Origin: Verrucomicrobiaceae bacterium
GTDB lineage: Bacteria; Verrucomicrobiota; Verrucomicrobiia; Verrucomicrobiales; Akkermansiaceae
DNA length: 64,000 bases
Reading direction: 5' to 3'
Assembly: GCA_027484055.1 (NCBI GenBank)
Contig: JAIXQH010000067.1
Location: 109,581-173,580 of the forward strand
Part shown: positions 7,655 through 16,798 of the stretch, piece by piece
How positions within the stretch are numbered: the stretch's first letter is position 1
Layout: each line of letters begins with the position of its first letter
Position numbers and translations under genes: made by a program
The notes under the pieces: generated by a model
Told to the model about the DNA's origin: nothing
Seen by the model: the letters and a program-made list of their open reading frames with translations, nothing else
Database searches by the model: none

Positions 7655-9403
7655 CTATCCATTAATCAGCCCCGCCGCTTTTCGTGTACGCTCATTCGCC
7701 AGCAGTGGGATTTGGTAGCCAGTTTCAAGGAGGGGCGTGCCTTGATGACCGATTTTTGAAAGGCTGAGTCCGCTGAATTCACTGACGTTTTCGGCGAGGG
7801 CCTTGAAGACGTCTTCGATGTGGTGCACCTCGTTTTTATCACCGGAAAGCGCGAGGATGAGGTCGCGGATGATTTCCCAATCGTCATGGGCTTCGTTGGG
7901 AGGCTCGACGGCGCGATTGAGGCGTTGGAGACGGCCGGAAAGATTGATCATCGAACCGCGTTTTTCGGCGAAGGCGGCGGAAGGGAGTACGAGGTGGGCG
8001 TGCTCGGCAGTGGGATTGGCGAGAACGCTGGTTTGCAAGAGGAAATCAAGCTGGCCGAGGTCTTCTGCGGTGAATCCACCGTCGGTGATGAGGTCGTCGC
8101 CGAGCACGATCAATGACTTGATCGCGCCATTTCGGACGCCGTCGCGGATCTGATCGAGTGGCACGCCGGCTCCCAAAATGAGCTGGGCACCCGTGCTGTT
8201 CGGATTCCGGTCGGCGGCGACCAGTAGGGAGTCCGCTTCGCCAGTGCGAGTCACCCATGAGACGAGGGACGTGCCGATTTCTGCGGCGAGAGTGCGGGCG
8301 AGGAAAAGTTCCTCATTGGTCATCCGCGCAGAGGCGATCACCGCCGTTTGCGCGGCGGGAGTGGCCTTGATCTGGGTCACGGCGGTGGCGAGAGCGGCAG
8401 ACCACGAGGTGCTGCTGTAGCTGCCGGAATTCGAAATAAGCGGCTCGGTGAGGCGGGCAGCGCTGTCGATGTAGTGGAAATTTAACCGATGTGAATCCGG
8501 CATCCATGCGGAGTTCACCTCGTCGTTCTGACGCGGGGTGATGCGGTGGATTTTGTTCTCACGGGTCCAGACGGTGATGTTGGTGCCGGTGCCGCAATTC
8601 ACGTCGATGGTGGGGGTTTCCTTGAGGAACCACACTCGCATCTGGAAGCGGAAGTCATTGGAGGTCAATGCCCCGACGGGGCAAATGTCGGCGGTGTTGA
8701 GCGAGTAATTCGAGTCGAGAAGTCGGCCCGGATGGACGGTGAGGGTGGTGTGGGTGCCGCGCTGGGTGAAACCGAGCACTGGATCGGAGGCGACTTCATC
8801 CATGAAGCGGATGCAGCGGCTGCACATGATGCAGCGTTCGTCATCGAGGCGGATGCGGGGGCCGATATCGACATTTTTCGGCTTTTTCACCTTCATATCC
8901 ACGAAGCGGGAGACGCCGCGGCCGTGTTGCACGGATTGCTCTTGGAGGCGGCATTCGCCTGCTTGGTCGCAGATGGTGCAGTCGAGTGGGTGATTGATGA
9001 GGAGAAACTCCATGACGCCCTCGCGGCATTTCTCGACGAGTTCGCCCTGGGTGCGGATGCCCATGTTTTCCCCGACGGTGTTGGCGCAGGCAATGACGGG
9101 GCGAGGCATCCAGCCGATGATTTCGTAGCCGTTTTCGTCACGAGTCGGCTCTTGGCCGGGCGCGGGACGGGGTGGCATGCCCATTTGCACGAGACACATC
9201 CGGCAGTTTCCTGGAACGGACAGCTTCGGGTGGTAGCAATAGTGAGGGACGGTGATTTTCGCTTGGCGGCACGCTTCGATCATGCGGGTGCCTTTAGGAA
9301 ATTGGTGCCAAACTCCGTCAATCTGGACGTTGACCATGCCTTTTTCGGCTGCGTGGTCTTTGGGCAGTTTCAATTCTGCGGTGGCCGAAGGTGTGTCGCT
9401 CAT
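7655..9403 (-). CDS. nuoG: NADH-quinone oxidoreductase subunit G (short form)
   Basis: Peripheral-arm iron-sulfur subunit of complex I. Domains in order: [2Fe-2S] ferredoxin domain (about residues 22-125, with CRMCLV), the His-Cys [4Fe-4S] motif HPLDCTICDQAGEC, the [4Fe-4S] motif CIMCSRCIRF with the distant DICPVGALTS, then a reduced molybdopterin-oxidoreductase-like domain from about residue 265. At 582 residues it is shorter than many NuoG proteins, and at the expected N7-type position only CGTGTN is seen rather than a full CxxC motif. It is the first gene of the operon part seen here; nuoA-F are not upstream. Confidence 0.95.
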   Translation of the reverse strand: MSDTPSATAELKLPKDHAAEKGMVNVQIDGVWHQFPKGTRMIEACRQAKITVPHYCYHPKLSVPGNCRMCLVQMGMPPRPAPGQEPTRDENGYEIIGWMPRPVIACANTVGENMGIRTQGELVEKCREGVMEFLLINHPLDCTICDQAGECRLQEQSVQHGRGVSRFVDMKVKKPKNVDIGPRIRLDDERCIMCSRCIRFMDEVASDPVLGFTQRGTHTTLTVHPGRLLDSNYSLNTADICPVGALTSNDFRFQMRVWFLKETPTIDVNCGTGTNITVWTRENKIHRITPRQNDEVNSAWMPDSHRLNFHYIDSAARLTEPLISNSGSYSSTSWSAALATAVTQIKATPAAQTAVIASARMTNEELFLARTLAAEIGTSLVSWVTRTGEADSLLVAADRNPNSTGAQLILGAGVPLDQIRDGVRNGAIKSLIVLGDDLITDGGFTAEDLGQLDFLLQTSVLANPTAEHAHLVLPSAAFAEKRGSMINLSGRLQRLNRAVEPPNEAHDDWEIIRDLILALSGDKNEVHHIEDVFKALAENVSEFSGLSLSKIGHQGTPLLETGYQIPLLANERTRKAAGLING

Positions 9404-9475
9404 GGCTGGATGGAATGGCCGGTCGCGTGTGCATGGTGTGCCCGGCTGTGTTCGCGCGAGACTATGTTCACGCAG

Positions 9476-9526
9476 GCTGGTTGCGGCAAGCGTGCTTTGT
9501 GAAAAATTTCACAAGCTGGTTGCGGC
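9476..9526. promoter_or_regulatory. Palindrome with flanking direct repeats upstream of nuoG
   Basis: An 18-base perfect inverted repeat, TTGTGAAA-AA-TTTCACAA (9497-9514), is bracketed by two copies of GCTGGTTGCGGC (9476-9487 and 9515-9526). It lies 73-123 bases upstream of the nuoG start, in the metG/nuoG spacer. It looks like an operator or a control region for nuoG; function is inferred. Confidence 0.4.
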
Positions 9527-9532
9527 GAGAGT

Positions 9533-11095
9533 TTAAGCGTCTTGAGAGACGATTCTCGGGAAAATCGGCAGCGGCAAGCCGATTTCGTGGCCGTCCGGGA
9601 GTAGGCCCCAGTGGAGGTCTGCTAATTTAAGGGTCGTCAGCACCGGGAAATTCAACTGCGCGGCGAGTTTTTCTGCGGCAGCGGGTAGGATCGGGGAAAT
9701 GAGCACGGTTGCGTGGGCCAGACTTTCGGCGAGGTGATAGAGGATGGTGGCGACGCGGTCTTTTTGGTCTGGGTCTTTGTTCAGGGTCCACGGCTTCATG
9801 CGCTCGGCGTATTGATTGCAATGCACGATGTGGCGGCTCAGAGCTTCGAGGCCTTTTGAAAGGTCGAAATCATCCATCGCCGTGCGGTATTCGCTGAGGG
9901 AGTTCGCCAGGGATTTTTGCAAGGCGAGATCGTCCTCGGTGAGTGGGCCGCCGTGGTGAAGGATGCCACCGGTGAAGCGCTGGCTCATGTTGAGCGCGCG
10001 GTTGCAGAGGTTCCCGACTTCGTTGGCCAGCTCGGTGTTGAAAAGCATGACGAGGCGATCCATGTCGAAGTCGGAATCCTTGCCGGTGACGATGTCGCGG
10101 ACGAGGTAGTAGCGGACAGCCTCGACGCCGAATTGATCGACGAGGGCGCTAGGATCGACCACGTTGCCGGTGGACTTGGCCATTTTTTCGCCACGGATGT
10201 TCCACCAACCGTGTACGAGCAGGCGCGGCATTTGGGACTCTGAAAAGCCCATGGCGCGGAGCATGCAAAGCCAATAAATCCCGTGGGCTGGGATGAGGAT
10301 GTCCTTGCCGATGATGTGGACCGGGCGGTCTGACCAGATCGTCTTAAAATCTGGAAGTCCCGAGTCAGCGAGTGATTTGTAACCGGCGAAGGAAATGTAA
10401 TTGATGAGCGCGTCGAACCAGACGTAAGTGACGTAATTTTCATCGAACGGGAATTCGATGCCCCAGCGCAGCCGCTCTTTGGGGCGGGAAATGCAGAGGT
10501 CGATGCCGGAGTTTTTTTCTAAGGCGTTCAGCAGTTCGGATTTACGAAAGGCTGGGATGATGAGGTCTGGCTGGTTCTCAATGAAGCTTTTCAGCCAATC
10601 GGTATGGTCGCTGAGTTTGAAATACCAATTTTCCTCCTCGATTTCGACGACTTCGCCCCATTCGGGGCCGAAATTCCCGGCTTCGTCGCGGTCGCGGTCT
10701 TGGAGGAATTGCTCCTGGCGCACCGAGTAGGAGCCGGCGTGGGCCTTTTTGTAGAGTTGGCCTTGATCCTTGAGTTCAGTGAGGATCGTGCGGACGCAGT
10801 GCTTGTGGCGTTCATCGACCGTTTCGGCCCAGCCGTCGTATTCCACGCCGAGTTTTTCCCAGAGATCGGAAAATTTCTGGGTGGTGCGTTTGACAAATTC
10901 CTCGGGAGAAATCCCTTCTTTTTCCGCCGTCTGCTGGACTTTCTGGCCATGTTGATCCACGCCGGTGAGGAAAAAAACCTCGTCGCCACGGAGTCGATGG
11001 TAGCGGGCGATCACGTCAGCCATGACCTTTTCATACGCATGGCCGATGTGAGGGGAACCGTTGGTGTAGTCGATGGCGGTGGTGACGTAAAACAT
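9533..11095 (-). CDS. metG: Methionine-tRNA ligase
   Basis: Charges tRNA(Met) with methionine using ATP in the cytoplasm. At 520 residues it has the class I motifs HIGH (residues 16-19) and KMAKS (304-308), plus the anticodon-binding domain with NRALNMSQRF. The start at 11095 (MFYVTTAIDYTNGSPHIGH) is chosen because the 29 upstream in-frame codons are low-complexity and outside the family's normal start. The connective peptide lacks the usual zinc-binding cysteines (SYSVRQEQFL in place of a Cys-containing sequence), so this is a zinc-free form without a C-terminal tRNA-binding appendix. It lies upstream of nuoG on the same strand. Confidence 0.97.
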   Translation of the reverse strand: MFYVTTAIDYTNGSPHIGHAYEKVMADVIARYHRLRGDEVFFLTGVDQHGQKVQQTAEKEGISPEEFVKRTTQKFSDLWEKLGVEYDGWAETVDERHKHCVRTILTELKDQGQLYKKAHAGSYSVRQEQFLQDRDRDEAGNFGPEWGEVVEIEEENWYFKLSDHTDWLKSFIENQPDLIIPAFRKSELLNALEKNSGIDLCISRPKERLRWGIEFPFDENYVTYVWFDALINYISFAGYKSLADSGLPDFKTIWSDRPVHIIGKDILIPAHGIYWLCMLRAMGFSESQMPRLLVHGWWNIRGEKMAKSTGNVVDPSALVDQFGVEAVRYYLVRDIVTGKDSDFDMDRLVMLFNTELANEVGNLCNRALNMSQRFTGGILHHGGPLTEDDLALQKSLANSLSEYRTAMDDFDLSKGLEALSRHIVHCNQYAERMKPWTLNKDPDQKDRVATILYHLAESLAHATVLISPILPAAAEKLAAQLNFPVLTTLKLADLHWGLLPDGHEIGLPLPIFPRIVSQDA

Positions 11096-11208
11096 GGGAA
11101 ACTGGAAAATAGTGGGCGGAAAAAGCGCTGCGGGCGGAAGGAAACACGGACTGGGCCTGTCGTGCAAGGACTGGAAATCCATTTGCTCCTGCTCGGTGGT
11201 GGGCGATT

Positions 11209-11376
11209 ATGAAGGTCATGAGCCAAGTCCTTGCCCTCGCTGTCTTCTTAATGATCCTTTGGCTCGTCTTGCGAGTCGCCCTTCTCGTGACCGGCGTTTT
11301 TCTACACTTGCTATGGATTTTCGCGATCGTGCTCGCCGTGATCTGGCTGGCCGGAAAACTGCGGGGGAAGGCTTAG
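11209..11376 (+). CDS. Small two-helix membrane protein
   Basis: A 55-codon frame that is almost entirely hydrophobic: two membrane segments (about residues 6-20 and 22-48) with a short basic tail, GKLRGKA. The pattern LWLxxRVALLVTGxFLHLLWIFAIVLAVIWL recalls the small lmo0937/DUF5670-type membrane proteins, but the match is by eye only. A second ATG at 11218 is also possible. It is divergent from metG and its stop overlaps the convergent TPR gene by 4 bases. Confidence 0.6.
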   Translation: MKVMSQVLALAVFLMILWLVLRVALLVTGVFLHLLWIFAIVLAVIWLAGKLRGKA

Positions 11377-11708
11377 TCTTTTACGACTTTCCCGCCCAGT
11401 GAGAGGATTCGGGCGTTGCCCTTGGCGAACTCGGCTTCGGGGATGTTTCCATCCCGCACATACATTTGGGAAAGGCTGGTCCAGGCGAGCAGGTCGTTCG
11501 GCTGGAGGTGGACGGACTGAAGTCCGCAGCCGATGGCTTCTTTGAGCTGGCCGGTTTTCAGCAAAGCCATGCCGAGAGCGTGCCAGCCGTCGAAATACGT
11601 GGGATCGAGGGCGACACAGCGCCGATACAGCGCGGTGGCCTCGTCGAACTCACCGAGAGCGAGGTGCCCGTTTGCTTCGTCGAAGAGGGCTTGCAGATCT
11701 TCAGACAT
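11373..11708 (-). CDS. Tetratricopeptide repeat protein
   Basis: A soluble 111-residue protein made of about three TPR units: LQALFDEANGHLALGEFDEA, ALYRRCVALDPTYFDGWHAL and LKEAIGCGLQSVHLQPNDLLAWTSL. These give a right-handed helical superhelix used for protein-protein contact. The ATG at 11708 (MSEDLQALFDEANG) is preferred because upstream codons read as non-protein-like sequence. It starts 26 bases after the PpiD/SurA-like gene stops on the same strand and may share its transcript. Partner unknown. Confidence 0.85.
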   Translation of the reverse strand: MSEDLQALFDEANGHLALGEFDEATALYRRCVALDPTYFDGWHALGMALLKTGQLKEAIGCGLQSVHLQPNDLLAWTSLSQMYVRDGNIPEAEFAKGNARILSLGGKVVKD

Positions 11709-11734
11709 GGCGGCGGGAAAGGGGAGGGGAGGCT

Positions 11735-13402
11735 TCAGCGTTTTGCCAATTGCTCGATCTTGGCGGCTTGCGCACGAGCGGCCAGCCATGAGCTGAAGGC
11801 CATGCTTTCGTTTCCGCTGGTGATGGAGGTCACTTCGCTGTCGAGGCGGGTTTCGGCGTTCGCTTCTTTCACCACCTCGCGCTTGGCGACGTAGAGGATG
11901 AAGGCGCGGTCGGACTGGACGATGACGTCGGCGATGCCTTTGGGATCGATGTTTTGCGCCAATTCAAAGAGATTCTGGGGCTGAGTGGCCGCATCTGGCG
12001 TGCTGGTCTTGGAGATGGCGGTGAAGGGCTTGGTCTCGGTGAGGCCGACTTCCTTGGCCGCGTCGGCAAAGGATTTTCCGCTGCTGACGGAGGCTTTGAG
12101 CTTGGTGATGGCTTCGGTGGCAGCGGTTTTCATGGCTTCCGTGGCCTTTTCATTGATGTATTGGTCACGAGCTTCGGCCTTGGCTTCCTCGTAGGTCTTG
12201 GCGCGTGATGGCTCGGTGCCATCGAGACGGGCGATGAACCACTGATTTTCTCCCACGGGGATGGCTTCGGAGATTTTTGAGAAAGCGTCGCCGGATTCCT
12301 TGATGCGGAAGAGGCTGTCCACGACTTTACCGCCTTGGCTGGAGGCGCGGATGGTGAAGTCGATTTCCTTGATGGGGCTCTTCTGGCTGAAAAAGTCAGA
12401 GGTTTTGACATCCCAGTCGTTTGCCTTGGCGAGTTCCTCGAAACCGGTGCCTTTTTGGTTTTCGAGGTTGTAGAGGAAGTCATCGACGAGGGAGTCGACC
12501 TCAAGCTGCTTCTTGCGGCGGACTTCGGCAAATTCAGCGTTACGCTTGGCTTTAGCCGCGTCTTTGGCGGCTTGAGCGGCCTTTTTCGCTTCTTCAGAGG
12601 CGGTCACATCCGCAATGGAAGCGGGTGCATCCTCGGCGGCAGGCTCAGCAGGGAACTTGGGTGTGACGACGAGGTAGGTGAATTTGCGGCGTGGCTCGGT
12701 GGTGAAGGCGTCCGAGCGAGATTCCCAATAAGTTTTGATCTGCTCTTCGGTGGGTTGGATTTTTTCTTCAAAAGCGGCGATGTCGAATTTGGCCAGCTCG
12801 CCGGAGATTTGTTGGTTATCAATGGCCAGATTCCGCGCGATAGTCGCACGATCCATGCTCAGGCCGGAGCCGATGATGGAGTTGATTTTCTTGCAGGCGA
12901 GCACGTCTGAAGCGAGTTCGCGGAGGTCTTTCTCGGTCATTCCAAGGCGTCCGAGGTATTTTTCGGTGAAGTTGCGGAAGTTCTCGGGGCTAAATTTACT
13001 ATCCGCTCCCGCGAAGACGCGGAGGGTGCGGAGGTAGGTTGAAATTTCTTCCTCGCCGGGAAAGACACCGAACTCGGTCTTGGCATCCCGAAGAATCATG
13101 CGGCTGATGAAGAATTTTTCCGGCATTTGCTCTTGGCTGGTGGCCGCAGCGGTCATGCCCATGAGAAATTGATACAGGCCGAAGTCGCCCGAGCGGGCAA
13201 GATTGCTGGTGAGGGCGAAGGACTGGGTGCCGAGGGTGTTGAATTCCTTGTCCGTGTAGGTCCGCCCGGCGATGCGGAGGACGTTGACGCCACCGGCGAT
13301 GGAGCGTGAACTTCTCGAATAGTCACCAAAGATGAAAGCGAGGGCAGCAATGGCGAAAAGCGCAATCGATAGGCCGGTGTATTTGCGGAGATTCTCAATC
13401 AT
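11735..13402 (-). CDS. PpiD/SurA-like membrane-anchored periplasmic folding factor
   Basis: A 555-residue protein with one N-terminal membrane anchor (about residues 12-26, LSIALFAIAALAFIFG) and a long exported region, the layout of PpiD. The SurA N-terminal chaperone-like domain spans roughly residues 30-250 (tokens IAGRTYTDKEFN, GEEEISTYLRTL, EEQIKTYWESR), with a Lys/Ala-rich coiled segment at about 250-295. The C-terminal part has a degenerate parvulin-like region (EAIPVGENQWFIARLDG). Whether it retains prolyl isomerase activity is unclear. It probably assists folding of exported proteins. Confidence 0.8.
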   Translation of the reverse strand: MIENLRKYTGLSIALFAIAALAFIFGDYSRSSRSIAGGVNVLRIAGRTYTDKEFNTLGTQSFALTSNLARSGDFGLYQFLMGMTAAATSQEQMPEKFFISRMILRDAKTEFGVFPGEEEISTYLRTLRVFAGADSKFSPENFRNFTEKYLGRLGMTEKDLRELASDVLACKKINSIIGSGLSMDRATIARNLAIDNQQISGELAKFDIAAFEEKIQPTEEQIKTYWESRSDAFTTEPRRKFTYLVVTPKFPAEPAAEDAPASIADVTASEEAKKAAQAAKDAAKAKRNAEFAEVRRKKQLEVDSLVDDFLYNLENQKGTGFEELAKANDWDVKTSDFFSQKSPIKEIDFTIRASSQGGKVVDSLFRIKESGDAFSKISEAIPVGENQWFIARLDGTEPSRAKTYEEAKAEARDQYINEKATEAMKTAATEAITKLKASVSSGKSFADAAKEVGLTETKPFTAISKTSTPDAATQPQNLFELAQNIDPKGIADVIVQSDRAFILYVAKREVVKEANAETRLDSEVTSITSGNESMAFSSWLAARAQAAKIEQLAKR

Positions 13403-13584
13403 GAAGTGGGTGGGGTTGTCGTGGCTGGGAGTGGCTAGTAAAGAGGTGGGCTCGGACGACTACAATGGAAATCCAGAGTTGGGACGCGGAGTCTCTCCAC
13501 TCCGGGCCTTGTCTCAAGGCGAATTTTTAGCGGATTTCACCTCGGCTCGGGAAAGGCTCGGTCTCATGCGGGTGAGAATCTAGC

Positions 13585-15492
13585 TTGCCCGATGCCCCGA
13601 TTGCAGGTTTCTTGACGGACTTTATGAATTTTCGCTGGTTAAACGCACTCCTGTGGGGGAACTCGGTGGCCCTGTCGTGGATGTGGGGACTTGGATTGTT
13701 TTTCAGCGTCCAAATGACTTTCATGTTCGGTCTGCAAGGGCTCTTGATGTTCGCGATTCCGAATGCTCTCGGCCTGATGCTGTTCGGCTACTTGACCCAC
13801 AATGTCGCGAAAAGTCACAGCGGGGGGCAGGAATCGTTGGCGATTTTCTTCGAAAAATTCTCCAAGCCGTTTCGGTTGATTTTGTATCTCTACCAGATCG
13901 TTGCCATTTCACTGACGGTTTTTGCGTTGGTTAACTATTTATTCGTGCCGCTGCAATTGGCGAGCGGGCCTCTCTTTGGCATTTATCTGTGTTTGGTCGT
14001 GTTCGTCATCCTAGCAGCAGGCTGCTTGTTCGGTGAGGAATTTGGCATCGGAAAAATTAAACTGAGTCACGCACTGATGGGTGCCTTGTTGGTTCTGTGT
14101 GTGGGGACGATTTTGTTTGGACTACGTCCGCTGGTGCCAGAGTCGTTCAAGTGGTCCGCGCCGTTTCCTGAGTCTTGGAGAGGGCCGAGTTTCTTTGGAT
14201 ATGCAATTCCGCTGGTAATCGGTTTGCTGGTAGGGCCTTGGCTGGATTTGCAACATTGGCAACGGGCGATCCAAATTCACCGGGAAAAAACGTCGATCCG
14301 CGCGAGTTACTTTTTTGGCGGCTCGATCTTTTTTCTGATGCTTCTATTCCACGGCTGTCTTGCGTTGTGGGTGATGACGAGAGAAGGCGCTCCGTTGTCA
14401 GCGGCTGAAGGCCTGGATGGCTTCAACTATGCGCATGATTTAGTGACTCAATTTTTCAGTAAAAACTTCACGGCTGCCACGAGTGTGATGCCGATCGCGT
14501 ACTACACCTTTTTATGCATCTGCGCACTCACAACGCTCGATAGCGGCTACGTCGCACTCAAGTGGTTTCTCGAAAAGAACGTCGAGAAGAGCGAAAACAT
14601 GCTTGTATCACTGATCCCGAAGCAGATTTTAGGGTCGCCGATTCCGACCTTCGTGTTGGTGGGGCTGATCACGCTAATTGGGATTTGGGCAAAGCTGCAG
14701 TTGGAATACTTCATGGTGTTCTATGCGTCATTTTTCGTGGGTTACGCTGCCCTTGCGATCGCTCGCTGTTATGTGCCGAATTCCCAACAGCCCTTGCCGC
14801 AGATCAGGATGTTTTCGATGTCGAGCATGTCCTTGGTGATCTTTGCCTTTGGCTATTTAAATAGCCAAACGCCCTTGCTCTTACTTGGCTCCATCGCTCC
14901 ATTAGCCTATGTTTTCTGGTTGGTCTTTAATGCGGACCTGCTGCGCGTAGTCACCGAGAAGGCGGGCGAAGTGATTGAAGCGGCATCGGAAATCCCAGCG
15001 ATTAAAGCGATGGCGAAAACGGCGACGGTGATGACCAGTTCCGACATTGTCGCACCGCAGGATGTCCATGCGCTGGGTGGGCATTTCGAGGACAAATGGT
15101 TCGTTTACTCGATGATCGCCAGCTACTCGGATACCAACTCGGTGGGCAATGTTTACTTCGGCATGTATGCGATGTTCGTCGGGAAAGCGCGTGAGCTTTT
15201 CTTCAATCGTGCGATGCCGGACTTCGATTTAAAGACGACGAAATTCTATATTCTCACTCGCTCCTTCGAGCATAAGTTCGTGCGTGAAGCACGCGAGTTT
15301 GACACGATCACCGTGAAAATCCGGGTGGCAGATTTCAATCGGAAATTCTGCACGCTGGAGCATCAGATTTTCGGTTCAGACAACCAACTTCTCGGCAAGG
15401 GTAAGCAGAGCTTGCTGTTTGTCTCGTCCAAGGATTATAGTCTGTTGGACATCCCTTCCGAGGTCTATACGGCCTTCATGAAGTATCTCTAA
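13585..15492 (+). CDS. Multispanning permease-like protein fused to a hotdog thioesterase domain
   Basis: A 635-residue protein with about 12 hydrophobic helices (residues 20-460) resembling sodium:solute symporter/APC-fold permeases; the GPWLDLQHWQRAIQ sequence after helix 6 is the clearest family-like feature. Residues about 490-635 form a soluble C-terminal domain with YSDTNSVGNVYFGMYAMFVGKAREL split over one line, the hotdog acyl-thioesterase pattern (DTN...GNVYF..Y...G.ARE) most like enediyne-type thioesterases. A start at 13624 (MNFRWLNALLWG) is an alternative. Substrate unknown. It converges on ispH with one base between stops. Confidence 0.75.
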   Translation: MPDAPIAGFLTDFMNFRWLNALLWGNSVALSWMWGLGLFFSVQMTFMFGLQGLLMFAIPNALGLMLFGYLTHNVAKSHSGGQESLAIFFEKFSKPFRLILYLYQIVAISLTVFALVNYLFVPLQLASGPLFGIYLCLVVFVILAAGCLFGEEFGIGKIKLSHALMGALLVLCVGTILFGLRPLVPESFKWSAPFPESWRGPSFFGYAIPLVIGLLVGPWLDLQHWQRAIQIHREKTSIRASYFFGGSIFFLMLLFHGCLALWVMTREGAPLSAAEGLDGFNYAHDLVTQFFSKNFTAATSVMPIAYYTFLCICALTTLDSGYVALKWFLEKNVEKSENMLVSLIPKQILGSPIPTFVLVGLITLIGIWAKLQLEYFMVFYASFFVGYAALAIARCYVPNSQQPLPQIRMFSMSSMSLVIFAFGYLNSQTPLLLLGSIAPLAYVFWLVFNADLLRVVTEKAGEVIEAASEIPAIKAMAKTATVMTSSDIVAPQDVHALGGHFEDKWFVYSMIASYSDTNSVGNVYFGMYAMFVGKARELFFNRAMPDFDLKTTKFYILTRSFEHKFVREAREFDTITVKIRVADFNRKFCTLEHQIFGSDNQLLGKGKQSLLFVSSKDYSLLDIPSEVYTAFMKYL

Positions 15493-15493
15493 C

Positions 15494-16723
15494 TCATGCG
15501 TGTTCCAGCGCTTCGCGGGAGATGCCACGGAGTTCAAACACTTTAACGAGAGTTTCTTCGATCAAATTGTTCGGGCAAGAAGCGCCTGCAGTGATGCCAA
15601 AAATGACCGGGCGATTCTCCGCGAAAAGTTGTGAGTAGTCCGAGGTTATTTCCACTCGGTGGTGCAGGTCGTAGTGGACGATTTCCTCCAAGGAGCGAAT
15701 GCAAGAGGAGTCACGGATGAAAAAGGTGGGCACTTCCGGCTCGGCGATTTCGACAAGGTGCGCGGTGTTCGAGCTATTATATCCACCGACGACGAGTAAC
15801 AGATCCATCGGCTTGCGGAGCATTTCAAAGAGTGCGTCTTGGCGCTCTTGGGTGGCACCGCAGATGGTGTCGAACATTTGAAAACGGGCGCTATCGCCGT
15901 CCCGGTCAAGCACAGCTTGGCGAATCCGACGCTGGATTTCCTCGGTTTCGCTCTTGAGCATGGTCGTCTGATTCGCGACTCCGACTTGAACCAAGTGGAG
16001 GTCGGGATCGAAGCCGGGCGAGATGCCGTTGGCAAAACGAGCGAGAAATTCCTCACGATTTCCCCCATGCTTCAAGTAGTCGCAAACGTAGTCCACGTCC
16101 GCGAGGGTCAGAATGATCAGGTAGTGGCCATCCCCATTTTCTCCCAGAGCACGTGAGGCCGTAGCGAGGGTTTCCTCGTGATTCGACTTGCCGTGGATGA
16201 TGGAGGTGAAGCCATCTTTGGCATAGCCGCGGACGCGCCGCCAGACCTTCATGACATCCCCGCAGGTCGTATCCACCACGTAGCAACCGCGCTCTTCGAC
16301 CTTCTGCATGAAGCGGGTGGGGGAGCCGAATGCTGGGACGATGACGACGTCCTCCTCGGATAAATCGTCATAGCTGGCGTCCATTTCCTGCCATGGGAGC
16401 GAGACGATACCCATGTCGCGGAGGTGCTGGCCGACGTCGGGGTTATGAATGATTTCGCCGATGAGAAAGATGCGGTTCTCCGGAAAAACGCGGCGTGAAG
16501 CGTAGGCGAGGTCGATGGCGCGCTCGACGCCGTAGCAGAATCCGAATTGCTCGGCGAGTAGGACAGTGGTGTTTCCGACGGTCATTTTCCCGCCGTGATC
16601 GCGGAGCTTCTCGACGATGGTGGAGTGAAAATGAATCGCGACCTCGGCGGAGACGCGCTCCATCACGTCTGGACGCCGCACATTGACTCTGGGTTTCTTG
16701 GGATTCATCGCCGTTTCGCTCAT
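15494..16723 (-). CDS. ispH: 4-hydroxy-3-methylbut-2-enyl diphosphate reductase (long form)
   Basis: Last enzyme of the MEP isoprenoid pathway; reduces HMBPP to IPP and DMAPP with a [4Fe-4S] cluster. At 409 residues it is the long plant/cyanobacterial type, with an extra N-terminal region of about 45 residues. The three cluster cysteines are in EQFGFCYGVERAI, VVDTTCGDVMKVW and FDTICGATQERQD, and the active-site TxHxE-type region is in the central domain (SIIHGKSNHEETLATAS). It is divergent from trpE, with 75 bases between starts. Confidence 0.95.
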   Translation of the reverse strand: MSETAMNPKKPRVNVRRPDVMERVSAEVAIHFHSTIVEKLRDHGGKMTVGNTTVLLAEQFGFCYGVERAIDLAYASRRVFPENRIFLIGEIIHNPDVGQHLRDMGIVSLPWQEMDASYDDLSEEDVVIVPAFGSPTRFMQKVEERGCYVVDTTCGDVMKVWRRVRGYAKDGFTSIIHGKSNHEETLATASRALGENGDGHYLIILTLADVDYVCDYLKHGGNREEFLARFANGISPGFDPDLHLVQVGVANQTTMLKSETEEIQRRIRQAVLDRDGDSARFQMFDTICGATQERQDALFEMLRKPMDLLLVVGGYNSSNTAHLVEIAEPEVPTFFIRDSSCIRSLEEIVHYDLHHRVEITSDYSQLFAENRPVIFGITAGASCPNNLIEETLVKVFELRGISREALEHA

Positions 16724-16798
16724 GGGGAAAGGCTAAAGCGGGGAATGCGCTGCGACCAACTCATTTCCTCTGGGCTTGCTCTACGGATTTTCCCCGCC

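Noticed and set aside
8546..9502. Plus-strand frame of 318 codons opposite nuoG
   Set aside because: nuoG is secure from its iron-sulfur motifs; the opposite frame is His/Ala/Gly-rich and extends past nuoG only into the operator-like spacer.
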